Below are positions 16,521 through 25,247 of a DNA stretch of 64,000 nt, in pieces (position 1 is the stretch's first letter; each line of letters opens with the position of its first letter). The position numbers and the translations under genes are program-made. Source of the stretch: an uncultured Marvinbryantia sp. (GTDB lineage Bacteria; Bacillota; Clostridia; Lachnospirales; Lachnospiraceae). The DNA lies in NCBI GenBank assembly GCA_947630735.1, contig CANRIR010000002.1:1-64000 (forward strand), written 5' to 3'. The notes beneath the pieces are model-generated. The model worked only from the letters and a program-made list of their open reading frames with translations. It had not been told where the DNA came from and did not search any database.

Positions 16521-17840
16521 ATGAAAAAGGTTGTGAAATTCGGAGGAAGCTCGCTGGCGAGCGCAAGTCAGTTCCAGAAGGCGGCCAGCATTATAAAGGC
16601 GGAAAAATCCAGGAGATATGTGGTTCCGTCCGCGCCGGGAAAGCGCTTCGACGGGGACGTCAAAGTGACGGATATGCTGTATGACTGCTACGAGACGGCC
16701 ATTGGCGGAAAGAATTTCGATAAAAAGCTGACCAAGATCCAGGAGCGCTACAATGAGATTATCGAGGGGCTGCACCTGAATTTAAGCCTGGACAAAGAAT
16801 TTGAGCAGATTCACGACTTTTTCATGAAGGGCGCGGGGAAAAATTACGCGGCGTCCCGCGGGGAATACTTAAACGGCATCGTCATGGCCGCCTATCTCGG
16901 ATTCCCGTTTGTGGACGCGGCGGAGGTTATCTTCTTCGACCGCGACGGCAATTTTGACTCGGAAAAGACCAACAAGACGCTCTCGGCCAAATTGGCGAAG
17001 ATGGAGTGCGCCGTCATCCCGGGCTTCTACGGGGCCATGCCGGGCGGCGCGATCAAGACCTTCTCCAGGGGCGGCTCCGACATCACGGGCTCCATCGTGG
17101 CCCGCGCGGTAAAGGCGGACCTCTATGAGAACTGGACGGACGTGTCCGGTTTTCTGGTGACGGACCCGCACATTGTGGAAAACCCGGAGTCCATCGAGAC
17201 GATTACCTACCGGGAGCTGCGCGAGCTGGCCTACATGGGGGCGTCCGTCCTGCACGACGAGGCGATTTTCCCGGTGCGCAGCGAGGGCATCCCCATCAAT
17301 ATCCGCAACACCAACGACCCCTCCGCGCCGGGCACCATGATTGTGGAGAGCACCTGCAAAAAGCCGAAATATACCATTACCGGCATCGCCGGCAAGAAGG
17401 GGTTTGCGGCGGTCAACATCGAGAAGGACCGCATGAACTCCGAGGTGGGTTTCGGGCGCAAAGTCCTGAGCGTCTTTGAGGAGAACGGCATCTCCTTCGA
17501 GCACATCCCCTCCGGCATCGACACCATGAGCGTGTTCGTGCAGCAGTCCGAGTTTGAGGAGAAGGAGCAGAAGGTGCTGGCGGGCATCCACCGCATGGTA
17601 AAGCCCGACTATCTGGAGATGGAGTCCGATCTGGCGCTGGTGGCCGTCGTGGGGCGCGGCATGCGTTCCACCAGGGGAACGGCGGGCAGAATCTTTTCCG
17701 CCCTCGCGCACGCGGACATCAATATCCGCATGATCGACCAGGGCTCCAGCGAGCTGAACATTATCATCGGCGTGGATTCCAAGGATTTCGAGAGGGCCAT
17801 CCGGGCGATCTACGACATTTTTGTGACGGCAAGGCTGTGA
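16521..17840 (+). CDS. Aspartate kinase
   Basis: 439 residues: amino-acid kinase domain starting VVKFGGSSLA, with SRGGSDITGS and the aspartate-binding region, then two ACT domains (about 300-439; VNIEKDRMN and LVAVVGRGM) that usually bind lysine or threonine as feedback inhibitors. It phosphorylates aspartate for lysine, methionine, threonine and diaminopimelate synthesis. AGGAGGG lies upstream. It is followed after 9 bp by rex, with nnrD, alr and mazF behind. No lysine riboswitch is visible in the 125-bp upstream gap. Confidence 0.92.
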   Translation: MKKVVKFGGSSLASASQFQKAASIIKAEKSRRYVVPSAPGKRFDGDVKVTDMLYDCYETAIGGKNFDKKLTKIQERYNEIIEGLHLNLSLDKEFEQIHDFFMKGAGKNYAASRGEYLNGIVMAAYLGFPFVDAAEVIFFDRDGNFDSEKTNKTLSAKLAKMECAVIPGFYGAMPGGAIKTFSRGGSDITGSIVARAVKADLYENWTDVSGFLVTDPHIVENPESIETITYRELRELAYMGASVLHDEAIFPVRSEGIPINIRNTNDPSAPGTMIVESTCKKPKYTITGIAGKKGFAAVNIEKDRMNSEVGFGRKVLSVFEENGISFEHIPSGIDTMSVFVQQSEFEEKEQKVLAGIHRMVKPDYLEMESDLALVAVVGRGMRSTRGTAGRIFSALAHADINIRMIDQGSSELNIIIGVDSKDFERAIRAIYDIFVTARL

Positions 17841-17849
17841 GGTGATTTT

Positions 17850-18497
17850 GTGGAGGAAAAAGCAATTTCGCGGGCGGTCATCAAGCGCCTCCCCAGATAT
17901 TACCGCTATCTCGGCGAACTGCTGGACAACGGGGTGGAGCGCATCTCATCCAATGAATTGAGCGACCGCATGCAGGTGACGGCTTCCCAGATACGCCAGG
18001 ATCTCAATAATTTCGGCGGATTTGGACAACAGGGATACGGGTACAACGTGAAATATCTGTACCAGGAGATCGGAAAAATTCTGGGTCTGGACAAAACCTA
18101 CAACGTGATCATTGTGGGGGCTGGAAACCTGGGGCAGGCCCTCGCCAATTACGTGCGCTTTGAGAAGCGGGGGTTCCGCGTCATCGGCATGTTCGACGTC
18201 AATCCCCAGCTGATCGGGAAGAAGGTGCGGGGCATCGAGATCCGCATGCTGGATGAGCTGATGGATTTTTTGAAGGAACACGACATCCAGATCGCCACGC
18301 TCACGCTGCCGAAGAACGCCGCGGAGGAAGTGGCCCTGAAACTGGTGGAGGGCGGCGTGAAGGCTATCTGGAATTTCGCGCACACGGATCTGAATCTTCC
18401 GAAGGATGTGATCGTGGAGAACGTGCATCTGTCGGAGAGCCTGATGCAGCTGTCATACAACATTACCAGGCACCAGCAGGAAAAAGAGAAAAAGTAG
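17850..18497 (+). CDS. rex: Redox-sensing transcriptional repressor Rex
   Basis: 215 residues: N-terminal winged helix (KRLPRYYRYLGELL...MQVTASQIRQDL) and a Rossmann domain with GAGNLGQALANY binding NADH/NAD. Rex leaves DNA when NADH/NAD rises and controls fermentation and hydrogen metabolism genes. The start is GTG 17850 with GAGGTG upstream. Fermentative redox genes elsewhere in this window (nfnAB, hydF) could be targets, but I did not find a clear Rex operator near them. Confidence 0.95.
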   Translation: MEEKAISRAVIKRLPRYYRYLGELLDNGVERISSNELSDRMQVTASQIRQDLNNFGGFGQQGYGYNVKYLYQEIGKILGLDKTYNVIIVGAGNLGQALANYVRFEKRGFRVIGMFDVNPQLIGKKVRGIEIRMLDELMDFLKEHDIQIATLTLPKNAAEEVALKLVEGGVKAIWNFAHTDLNLPKDVIVENVHLSESLMQLSYNITRHQQEKEKK

Positions 18498-18563
18498 GGC
18501 AGCGGGGCCTCTGCAGGCGATCTGCGGCGGCCCTGTTTCATGCATTCAAATGGAGGGAACGGT

Positions 18564-19409
18564 ATGGAGACGGTGTACTGTCCGGACAACCTCGCCGCCG
18601 CGCTGCCGAAGCGCGCCGACGATTCCTTTAAGGGCACATACGGGAAAGTGCTGGTGGCGGCGGGAAGCAAAAATATGTGCGGGGCGGCGTACCTCGCCGC
18701 GAAGGCCGCCTACCGCACCGGGGCCGGGCTGGTGTATATCTGCACGGAGGAGTGCAACCGCGTGATCCTGCAGCAGCTTCTCCCGGAGGCGGTGCTGATT
18801 ACCTACGAGCGGGAGAGCTGGAGCGGGAAGGCGTTTGCGGACGCCCTGCGGGACAAGGACGCGCTGGTGGCGGGCCCCGGGCTTGGGACCGGCGAAACCG
18901 CACAAAAGATCGTGGACGCGGTGCTGCGCGAGGACCGTCTGCCCCGCATTCTGGACGCGGATGCCCTGAACATCCTGGCCGCGCACCCGAATCTCTGGGA
19001 AATTCCGCAAAAGCCGTTTATCGTCACGCCCCACATCGGGGAGATGAGCCGCCTTACCGGGCTTTCCGGCAGGGAGGTCAAGGAGTCCGCGGCGGATGTG
19101 GCCCGCGCGTTTGCAAAGGAGCACGGCGTGATAACGGTGCTAAAAGACGCCAGGACGGTGGTGAGCGACGGGCGCGACTGCTATTTTTCAAGCGCCGGGA
19201 ACCACGGCATGGCCACGGGAGGAAGCGGGGACGTGCTCTCCGGCATCATCGGCGGCCTGCTCGCCCAGAAGATGAATCTGCTCGGCGCCGCAAACCTCGG
19301 CGTGCACATCCACGGCCTTGCCGGGGACGCGGCCCGGCGCGAGCGGGGCGCTTATTCCATGATGGCCGGCGACATTGTCGAACACATTCTGTATCGGAGG
19401 GATCTTTGA
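18564..19409 (+). CDS. nnrD: ADP/ATP-dependent NAD(P)H-hydrate dehydratase
   Basis: About 281 residues of the YjeF C-terminal/ribokinase-like fold: YGKVLVAAGSKNMCGAAYLA, AGPGLGTG, TPHIGEMSRL and the catalytic ATGGSGDVLSGIIGG near the end. It repairs hydrated NADH and NADPH. The epimerase domain often fused in front is absent here. ATG 18564 is chosen because GGAGGGA is just upstream; ATG 18540 has none. It sits 2 bp before alr. Confidence 0.92.
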   Translation: METVYCPDNLAAALPKRADDSFKGTYGKVLVAAGSKNMCGAAYLAAKAAYRTGAGLVYICTEECNRVILQQLLPEAVLITYERESWSGKAFADALRDKDALVAGPGLGTGETAQKIVDAVLREDRLPRILDADALNILAAHPNLWEIPQKPFIVTPHIGEMSRLTGLSGREVKESAADVARAFAKEHGVITVLKDARTVVSDGRDCYFSSAGNHGMATGGSGDVLSGIIGGLLAQKMNLLGAANLGVHIHGLAGDAARRERGAYSMMAGDIVEHILYRRDL

Positions 19410-19411
19410 AT

Positions 19412-20581
19412 ATGAAGGCATACAGCAGAGTCTGCGCGAGGATCGACCTGGATGCGGTGGCCTATAATCTTGCATCCATGAAGAAAAATCTGAAGCGCGG
19501 CACTAAGATGATCGCGGTGGTAAAGGCGGACGGGTACGGCCACGGGGCCGTGCCCATCGCCCGCCTGGCGCAGGAGTACGACTATATCTGGGGGTTCGCG
19601 GTGGCCACGGCGGAGGAGGCGCTGGCGCTTCGCGCGGCCGCTGTTCAAAAGCCCATCCTCATTTTGGGCTATGTGTTCCCGGAGTACTATGAGGATCTGG
19701 TGCGCGCGGACATCCGCCCGGCCGTGTTCAGGCTTGAGACCGCACGGCAGCTCTCGCAGGAGGCACAGCGGCAGCAGAAAAACGTGCGCATCCACATCGC
19801 GCTTGACACCGGCATGAGCCGCATCGGATTTTTCCCGACAGAGGAGAGCCTGCAGGAGATCGCGCGCATCGCGGCCCTTCCGAATCTTGAGATCGAGGGG
19901 ATGTTCACCCACTTCGCCCGGGCGGACGAGGCGGACAAAACCTCCGCGGACGGGCAGCTGGAGCGCTACCTGCGGTTCGCGGACCGCTTACAGGACGCGG
20001 GCGTGTCCATCCCGCTTCGCCACTGCTCCAACAGCGCCGGCATCATCGACATGCCCTACGCGAACCTGGACCTGGTGCGCGCGGGCATCAGCATATACGG
20101 CATTTATCCCTCCGATGAGGTGCGAAAGCAAAGCGTCCCCCTAAAGCCCGTGATGGAGCTGAAAAGCCACATCTCCCACATCAAGGAGGTGGAGGCCGGC
20201 GTGGGCGTGAGCTACGGCTCGACTTATGTGACCCAGAGGCCCACGCGCATCGCCACGATCCCCGTGGGCTACGCGGACGGCTATCCCCGCCTGCTGTCCG
20301 GGAAGGGCAGGGTGCTGATCCGCGAAAAGAGCGCGCCCATCCTGGGGCGCGTGTGCATGGACCAGTTTATGGTGGATGTGACGGACATCCCGCGGGCCTG
20401 CGTCCGCGACGAGGTGACGCTCCTCGGAAGGGACGGCAGTGCCTTTATCTCAGTGGAGGAATTGAGCGGCCTTTGCGGGCGCTTCCCCTACGAGTTCGTC
20501 TGCGATATCAGCGGGCGGGTGCCCCGCGTATTCCTGCGAAACGGCGCCGCGGCGGAACCGAAAGATTTTTTGGGCGTATAG
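19412..20581 (+). CDS. alr: Alanine racemase
   Basis: 389 residues, fold III PLP enzyme: PLP Lys38 in VVKADGYGHG, and the second catalytic base Tyr in GVSYGSTY (about 270), followed by IPVGYADGYPR and GRVCMDQFMVDVT. It makes D-alanine for peptidoglycan. ATG 19412 follows GGAGGG. The frame stays open far upstream, but the enzyme clearly starts here (MKAYSRVCARIDLDAV). The alr-mazF order is the same as in Bacillus, minus the antitoxin gene. Confidence 0.95.
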   Translation: MKAYSRVCARIDLDAVAYNLASMKKNLKRGTKMIAVVKADGYGHGAVPIARLAQEYDYIWGFAVATAEEALALRAAAVQKPILILGYVFPEYYEDLVRADIRPAVFRLETARQLSQEAQRQQKNVRIHIALDTGMSRIGFFPTEESLQEIARIAALPNLEIEGMFTHFARADEADKTSADGQLERYLRFADRLQDAGVSIPLRHCSNSAGIIDMPYANLDLVRAGISIYGIYPSDEVRKQSVPLKPVMELKSHISHIKEVEAGVGVSYGSTYVTQRPTRIATIPVGYADGYPRLLSGKGRVLIREKSAPILGRVCMDQFMVDVTDIPRACVRDEVTLLGRDGSAFISVEELSGLCGRFPYEFVCDISGRVPRVFLRNGAAAEPKDFLGV

Positions 20582-20613
20582 TAGTAGAGACGCATATCTG
20601 ATAAAAATCTGGA

Positions 20614-20653
20614 AATACTCCAGTCAGTATTCAGACTAAATCTATTGGAGTGT
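20614..20653 (+). promoter_or_regulatory. Helix that can sequester the mazF ribosome-binding site
   Basis: ATACTCCA (20615-20622) can pair with TGGAGTGT (20646-20653; one G-U), covering the mazF Shine-Dalgarno GGAG at 20647-20650. A competing hairpin AATACT (20614-20619) with AGTATT (20626-20631) would free it. This is a prediction by eye. Confidence 0.4.
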
Positions 20654-20660
20654 GAAATGT

Positions 20661-21017
20661 GTGATTATCAGACGAGGTGATATTTTTTATGCGGATCTGC
20701 GGCCGGTCATCGGTTCCGAACAGGGAGGGATCCGGCCGGTGCTCGTGATACAGAACGACGTGGGGAACAAGCACAGCCCGACGGTCATCGTGGCGGCCAT
20801 CACGTCAAAGATGAACAAGGCGAAGCTGCCCACCCACATCGGCATCGAGGCGAGCAGCTACGATATTGTCAGGGACTCCGTCATTTTGCTGGAACAGCTG
20901 CGCACCATCGACAAAAAAAGGCTGAAGGATAAAGTGTGCCATCTGGACAGCAGCATACTGCGCAGGGTGGACCGGGCACTGATGATCAGTCTGGAGCTGG
21001 ATACATACCTGGCTTGA
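20661..21017 (+). CDS. mazF: MazF/PemK-type endoribonuclease toxin without adjacent antitoxin
   Basis: About 118 residues with MazF landmarks: [26 protein letters not shown] (catalytic Arg) and [10 protein letters not shown] (catalytic Thr region). It cleaves mRNA at a short sequence. GTG 20661 is preferred: the family normally begins at this point and GGAG lies ten bases upstream. The 79 bp between alr and this start have no room for the usual 80-90 residue MazE, which in Bacillus lies exactly there. Antitoxin control must be elsewhere or replaced. Confidence 0.92.
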   Translation: MIIRRGDIFYADLRPVIGSEQGGIRPVLVIQNDVGNKHSPTVIVAAITSKMNKAKLPTHIGIEASSYDIVRDSVILLEQLRTIDKKRLKDKVCHLDSSILRRVDRALMISLELDTYLA

Positions 21018-21086
21018 CGAGAACTGCGAGAAATGTTATATTAAGCAAAAGAAAAACATGTGTTTTCTAGGAAAGGAAGAACCGTT

Positions 21087-21968
21087 GTGTTAAAATCTTT
21101 GGCCGGACGCCTGCAGAAATTGCTGGGCAGAAATACATCCGCGTCTGAGGAGTACATTGAAGAAGAGATCATATCCATGGTCAACGAGGGCCACGAGCAG
21201 GGCGTCATCCACGAGAACGAGGTGGAGATGATCCAGAACATCTTTGACTTTACCGACAAAGAGGCGCAGGACGTGATGACGCACCGCAGGAACATCAACG
21301 CCATAGACGGCACCACAAACCTGCACGACGCCCTCAACTTTATGCTGGACGACACGCATTCGCGCTATCCGGTATATCTGGAAAATCTGGACAATATCAT
21401 CGGCATCCTCTTTTTAAAGGATGCCATGCGCTTTCACGTCAAACAGGATCACCGGTACGAAGACTGGATGATCAAGGATGTGCCGGATCTTCTGCGGCCC
21501 GCCGTCTTTATCCCGGAGACCCGGAATCTGAGCGCATTGTTTAAGAGCATGCAGTCCAGGAAGCTGCAGATGGTCATCGTGTCCGACGAGTACGGGCAGA
21601 CGGCCGGCCTCGTGGCGATGGAGGACATCCTCGAGGAGATCGTGGGCAACATCCAGGACGAGTACGACAACGATGAGACGATGATTGAGAAGCTGGGCGA
21701 CGGCGATTACATCATATCCGGCCTCGCGCCGCTGGACGAGGTGGCGGAGATGCTGGGGATCAAACTGGAGGATGTGGAATTTGAAACCCTGAACGGCTAC
21801 CTCATCTCCAAGCTGGACAAGATCCCGTCGGACGACGAGCGCTCCGAGATCCTCACGGACGGTTACAGCTTCCAGATCTTAAGCGTCGCCAACAAGATCA
21901 TCGAAAAAGTAAAGGCACACCGGCTCCCGCAGGAGTCGGAGGAAGAAAAAGCAGAAGAGATCAGATAA
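21087..21968 (+). CDS. CorC/HlyC-type CBS-pair protein
   Basis: About 293 residues: a short basic start, two CBS repeats (about 60-175; [12 protein letters not shown] and [23 protein letters not shown]) and a C-terminal CorC_HlyC domain (about 190-285). The membrane DUF21 domain of full-length hemolysin-like transporters is missing, so it is the cytoplasmic type; some relatives affect magnesium or cobalt handling. GTG 21087 follows GGAAAGGAAG; ATG 21060 lacks a ribosome site. It is followed 14 bp later by yebC. Confidence 0.85.
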   Translation: MLKSLAGRLQKLLGRNTSASEEYIEEEIISMVNEGHEQGVIHENEVEMIQNIFDFTDKEAQDVMTHRRNINAIDGTTNLHDALNFMLDDTHSRYPVYLENLDNIIGILFLKDAMRFHVKQDHRYEDWMIKDVPDLLRPAVFIPETRNLSALFKSMQSRKLQMVIVSDEYGQTAGLVAMEDILEEIVGNIQDEYDNDETMIEKLGDGDYIISGLAPLDEVAEMLGIKLEDVEFETLNGYLISKLDKIPSDDERSEILTDGYSFQILSVANKIIEKVKAHRLPQESEEEKAEEIR

Positions 21969-21982
21969 GGAGAGAGAAACGT

Positions 21983-22711
21983 ATGTCAGGACATTCCAAA
22001 TTTGCCAACATCAAACACAAAAAAGAGAAAAACGACGCGGCGAAGGGCAAGATCTTTACCATCATCGGGCGCGAGATCGCGGTGGCGGTGAAGGAGGGCG
22101 GGGCAGACCCGGCCAACAACAGCAAGCTGCGCGATGTCATAGCGAAGGCGAAGGCGAACAACATGCCGAACGACACCATCGACCGCGGCATCAAAAAGGC
22201 CGCCGGCGACGCGAACTCGGTCAATTACGAGTATGTCACCTACGAGGGCTACGGACCGGGCGGCATCGCCATCATCGTCGAAGCCCTGACGGACAACAAA
22301 AACCGCACCGCGGCCAACGTGCGCAGCGCGTTCACAAAGGGGAGCGGGAGCATCGGCACCCAGGGCTGCGTGTCCTACAGCTTTGACCAGAAGGGGCAGA
22401 TCATCATCGACAAGGAAGAGTGCTGGATGGAGTCTGACGACCTGATGATGCTGGCGCTGGACGCCGGCGCGGAGGATTTCTCCGAGGAGGACGACAGCTA
22501 TGAGATCATCACCGGGCCGGACGATTTCAGCGCGGTGCGCGAAGCGCTGGAAAAAGAGGGGCTTGTCTTCGCATCCGCGGAGGTTACCATGATCCCGCAG
22601 AATTATGTGGCGCTGACCGACGAGACCGCTCTTCGGAACCTGCAGCGCACCCTGGATCTTCTGGACGAGGACGACGACGTCCAGAATGTATATACGAACC
22701 TGGAGGAATAA
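21983..22711 (+). CDS. YebC/PmpR family protein
   Basis: 242 residues starting [19 protein letters not shown], the invariant YebC opening, with [10 protein letters not shown] and [20 protein letters not shown] in the middle. YebC-type proteins have been described as transcription regulators and, more recently, as translation factors that relieve ribosome stalling at prolines. GGAGAGAG precedes the ATG. It sits between the CBS protein gene and an unusual CFI-box gene, both close enough to share a transcript. Confidence 0.95.
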   Translation: MSGHSKFANIKHKKEKNDAAKGKIFTIIGREIAVAVKEGGADPANNSKLRDVIAKAKANNMPNDTIDRGIKKAAGDANSVNYEYVTYEGYGPGGIAIIVEALTDNKNRTAANVRSAFTKGSGSIGTQGCVSYSFDQKGQIIIDKEECWMESDDLMMLALDAGAEDFSEEDDSYEIITGPDDFSAVREALEKEGLVFASAEVTMIPQNYVALTDETALRNLQRTLDLLDEDDDVQNVYTNLEE

Positions 22712-22716
22712 AGGAT

Positions 22717-23502
22717 ATGTCGGAGAATACATATCTGACAGCGCTGCACGGGATGGAGCAGATCTTCCCGGATCTGGAAAAACCCATGGCCTCCTTCAAC
22801 CGGAAGGATTACCCCGGGTTTTTCGCGCGCTATTATGAGGACAAGCTCGCAGTGTACGAGGCCCTGGAGGAGGGCTATGACCGGTCGCTGGACAAGGAGC
22901 AGTATATCTCCAACATGGCGGACGCCGTCGTAAAGGCCGGCGCGGACAAGGTGGACGCGGCCAGGGGAAAGCAGAAAAAAGAAGCGGCGCTATTGGACTT
23001 GAATCTGTGCATCGTGGTGTATATCCTTCCGAGCATTCTGAAATATAAGGGCGCAAGCTCCAAACCGCTCTCGGATGCGATCATCCAAAAGTGGAAGGAG
23101 CAGTTTCCCAAGACCAATCTGTCCGCGGCGGAATATGAGGAGATTGAATCCGGTTTCCACAAAAAATGGTGCTACATCACCACGGCCGCGTGCGAAATGA
23201 TGGGAAAGCCCGACGACTGCTACGAGCTGACGCTTCTGCGCGGGTACCGCGACACCTATCTGCGGCAGCAGCCGGACGGGGAGAAGGACGTGAAATGGTA
23301 CTATGACGTGGCGCCCACCATCGTGAAGCGCATCAACCGGATGCCGGATCGGGAAGAGATCTATACCGGCCTGTGGGAGCAGTACATACGCCCCTGCATC
23401 GCCATGATCGAGCAGGGCGAGCAGGAAGCCTGCCGGGATCTGTATCTCAAAATGGTGGAGGATCTGCAGGAAAAATATTTTTATCAGACGACAGGCGCGT
23501 GA
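22717..23502 (+). CDS. CFI-box-CTERM-like protein, unknown function
   Basis: 261 residues, mostly charged and helical, no signal peptide or membrane helix. About residues 148-205 match the CFI-box pattern: WCYITTAACE, then GKPDDCYELTLLRGYRDTYL, QQPDGEK and YYDVAPTIV. That box is usually found as a C-terminal module in bacterial proteins of unknown role, with conserved Cys residues; here about 55 residues follow it. It starts 5 bp after yebC. I cannot assign an activity. Confidence 0.6.
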   Translation: MSENTYLTALHGMEQIFPDLEKPMASFNRKDYPGFFARYYEDKLAVYEALEEGYDRSLDKEQYISNMADAVVKAGADKVDAARGKQKKEAALLDLNLCIVVYILPSILKYKGASSKPLSDAIIQKWKEQFPKTNLSAAEYEEIESGFHKKWCYITTAACEMMGKPDDCYELTLLRGYRDTYLRQQPDGEKDVKWYYDVAPTIVKRINRMPDREEIYTGLWEQYIRPCIAMIEQGEQEACRDLYLKMVEDLQEKYFYQTTGA

Positions 23503-23563
23503 CGGCGTATAGCTGTGCGGAAGCTGGACATACTAACTTTATTATCTGACGAGGAGAGAGCGT

Positions 23564-24265
23564 ATGTCCAACATGGAAGAACAGCAGACAGAAGAACGGG
23601 AAGCAGAAAATCCGTCTCAGGAGACGCCGGACGGGAGCCGCGCGGAAAAGATACGGGAATCCGGGCAGGTTTCCTTAAGCCACCGGATCCATCTGATCAC
23701 GATCATCGGGGAGGTGGAGGGCCACGAATGCCTTCCGGCCAACTCCAAGACGACAAAATATGAGCACATCCTGCCGCAGCTGGCGGCGATCGAGGACAGC
23801 AGGGAGATCGAGGGCGTCCTGATCCTGCTCAACACCGTGGGCGGGGATGTGGAGGCCGGGCTTGCCATCGCGGAGATGATCGCTTCTTTAAGCAAGCCGA
23901 CGGTCTCTTTAGTGCTCGGCGGGAGCCATTCCATCGGCATCCCCATCGCCGTGTCGGCGGATTATTCCTTTATCGTGAGGACGGGAACCATGGTGATCCA
24001 CCCGGTGCGCATGAACGGGACGGTGATCGGCGCGCCGCAGACATACGATTATTTCCGCCAGATGCAGGACCGCATCCTGGGATTTATCGCCTCGCACTGC
24101 AGGGCAGAGCGCAGGAGGCTGGAGGAACTGATGCTGGACACCGGCATGCTCACCAAGGATCTGGGGACGATCCTGGTGGGAAAGCAGGCGGTGGACGAGG
24201 GGATCATCAATCAGGTGGGCGGCATCCGGGACGCCATGAAAAAGATACACAGCCTGATCGACTGA
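23564..24265 (+). CDS. ClpP-like serine protease, TepA family
   Basis: 233 residues: an acidic, disordered first 35 residues, then a ClpP/crotonase fold with nucleophile Ser in LGGSHSIGIPIAVS (about residue 125) and catalytic His in TMVIHPVRMNG. This matches YmfB/TepA of Bacillus, a cytoplasmic membrane-associated peptidase linked to signal-peptide degradation and secretion. In Bacillus it also lies near spoIIIE, and here ftsK/spoIIIE follows uppP. GAGGAGAGAG precedes the ATG. Confidence 0.88.
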   Translation: MSNMEEQQTEEREAENPSQETPDGSRAEKIRESGQVSLSHRIHLITIIGEVEGHECLPANSKTTKYEHILPQLAAIEDSREIEGVLILLNTVGGDVEAGLAIAEMIASLSKPTVSLVLGGSHSIGIPIAVSADYSFIVRTGTMVIHPVRMNGTVIGAPQTYDYFRQMQDRILGFIASHCRAERRRLEELMLDTGMLTKDLGTILVGKQAVDEGIINQVGGIRDAMKKIHSLID

Positions 24266-24341
24266 CGAGGGGCGGTGCGCGCAGGAAAATGCTGCGCAGG
24301 AAAATATTGGGTTGGGTTTGGTTTTACAAGGGGAGAAGAAA

Positions 24342-25220
24342 ATGTCAGTTTTACAGTCACTGTTCCTGGGCGTGATCCAGGGAATCACTGAATTTTTGCC
24401 GGTCAGCAGTTCCGGCCATCTCGCGATCCTGCAGAATCTTCTCGGGATCCGCGCGGACGGCGGCCTTCTGTTCGATGTGCTGCTCCATGTCGGCACGCTG
24501 GCGGCTATCTTATGCGTGTTCCGCAAAGACCTTTCGCGCATGCTGCTGGAGAGTGCCTGCATGGTGCGGGACATGATCTACAATTTGAAAATTTTCGCCC
24601 ACAACCGCCGGGAGCAGGATGCCCGGCGCTATCGCAGGATCGTACATAACAATTACCGCAAATTTGTGGTGCAGGTGCTGATATCCACCATTCCCACGGC
24701 CATCATCGGATATGCGGCGCGCGACCTGGTGGAGATCGCGGCCCAGACCCTGATCGCGCCCGGCGTCTGTCTGATCCTGACCGCCGGACTGCTTCTGGTG
24801 GCGGACGTGACGGAGACCGGCAGGAGGATCCCCAAAGACGTGAGCTACACGAATGTGTTTATGATCGGTGTGGCGCAGGGACTCTCCACGCTGCCCGGGC
24901 TGTCGCGCTCCGGGACGACCATCGCCGCCTGTCTGATGAGCGGCTTTGACAAGCGCTTTGCCGTGCGCTATTCCTTTATCATGTCCATCCCGGCGATCCT
25001 CGGAGCGGCGGTTCTGGAGATCGGCGAGGCGGCGGCGAGCCCTGTCGCTCTGCCGCAGGTGTTCATCTACCTTTTGGGAGCGGCGGCGGCCGGTGTTGTG
25101 GGATATTTCAGTATCAAAAAAATGCTGGTGGTGGTGCGCAGGAAACAGTTCAAGGGCTTTGCCGTGTACTGTCTGATCCTGGGGATCATAGCCATCACGG
25201 GCTATTTCGTTCAGCGGTAG
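24342..25220 (+). CDS. uppP: Undecaprenyl-diphosphatase
   Basis: About 292 residues, seven to eight membrane helices, with both BacA/UppP motifs: GVIQGITEFLPVSSSGH (about 9-25) and QGLSTLPGLSRSGTT (about 175-190). It dephosphorylates undecaprenyl pyrophosphate for reuse in wall synthesis and gives bacitracin tolerance when abundant. ATG 24342 follows AAGGGGAGAAG; an upstream TTG at 24312 is not needed. It lies between tepA and ftsK. Confidence 0.95.
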   Translation: MSVLQSLFLGVIQGITEFLPVSSSGHLAILQNLLGIRADGGLLFDVLLHVGTLAAILCVFRKDLSRMLLESACMVRDMIYNLKIFAHNRREQDARRYRRIVHNNYRKFVVQVLISTIPTAIIGYAARDLVEIAAQTLIAPGVCLILTAGLLLVADVTETGRRIPKDVSYTNVFMIGVAQGLSTLPGLSRSGTTIAACLMSGFDKRFAVRYSFIMSIPAILGAAVLEIGEAAASPVALPQVFIYLLGAAAAGVVGYFSIKKMLVVVRRKQFKGFAVYCLILGIIAITGYFVQR

Positions 25221-25247
25221 TATAAGGAGTTTTAAGGGGAGCAGCAG

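Noticed and set aside
18677-19411. Open extension in front of alr that would give a 634-residue protein
   Set aside because: The extension is nnrD read out of frame (Arg/Gly-rich). Alanine racemase starts at 19412 with a good Shine-Dalgarno.
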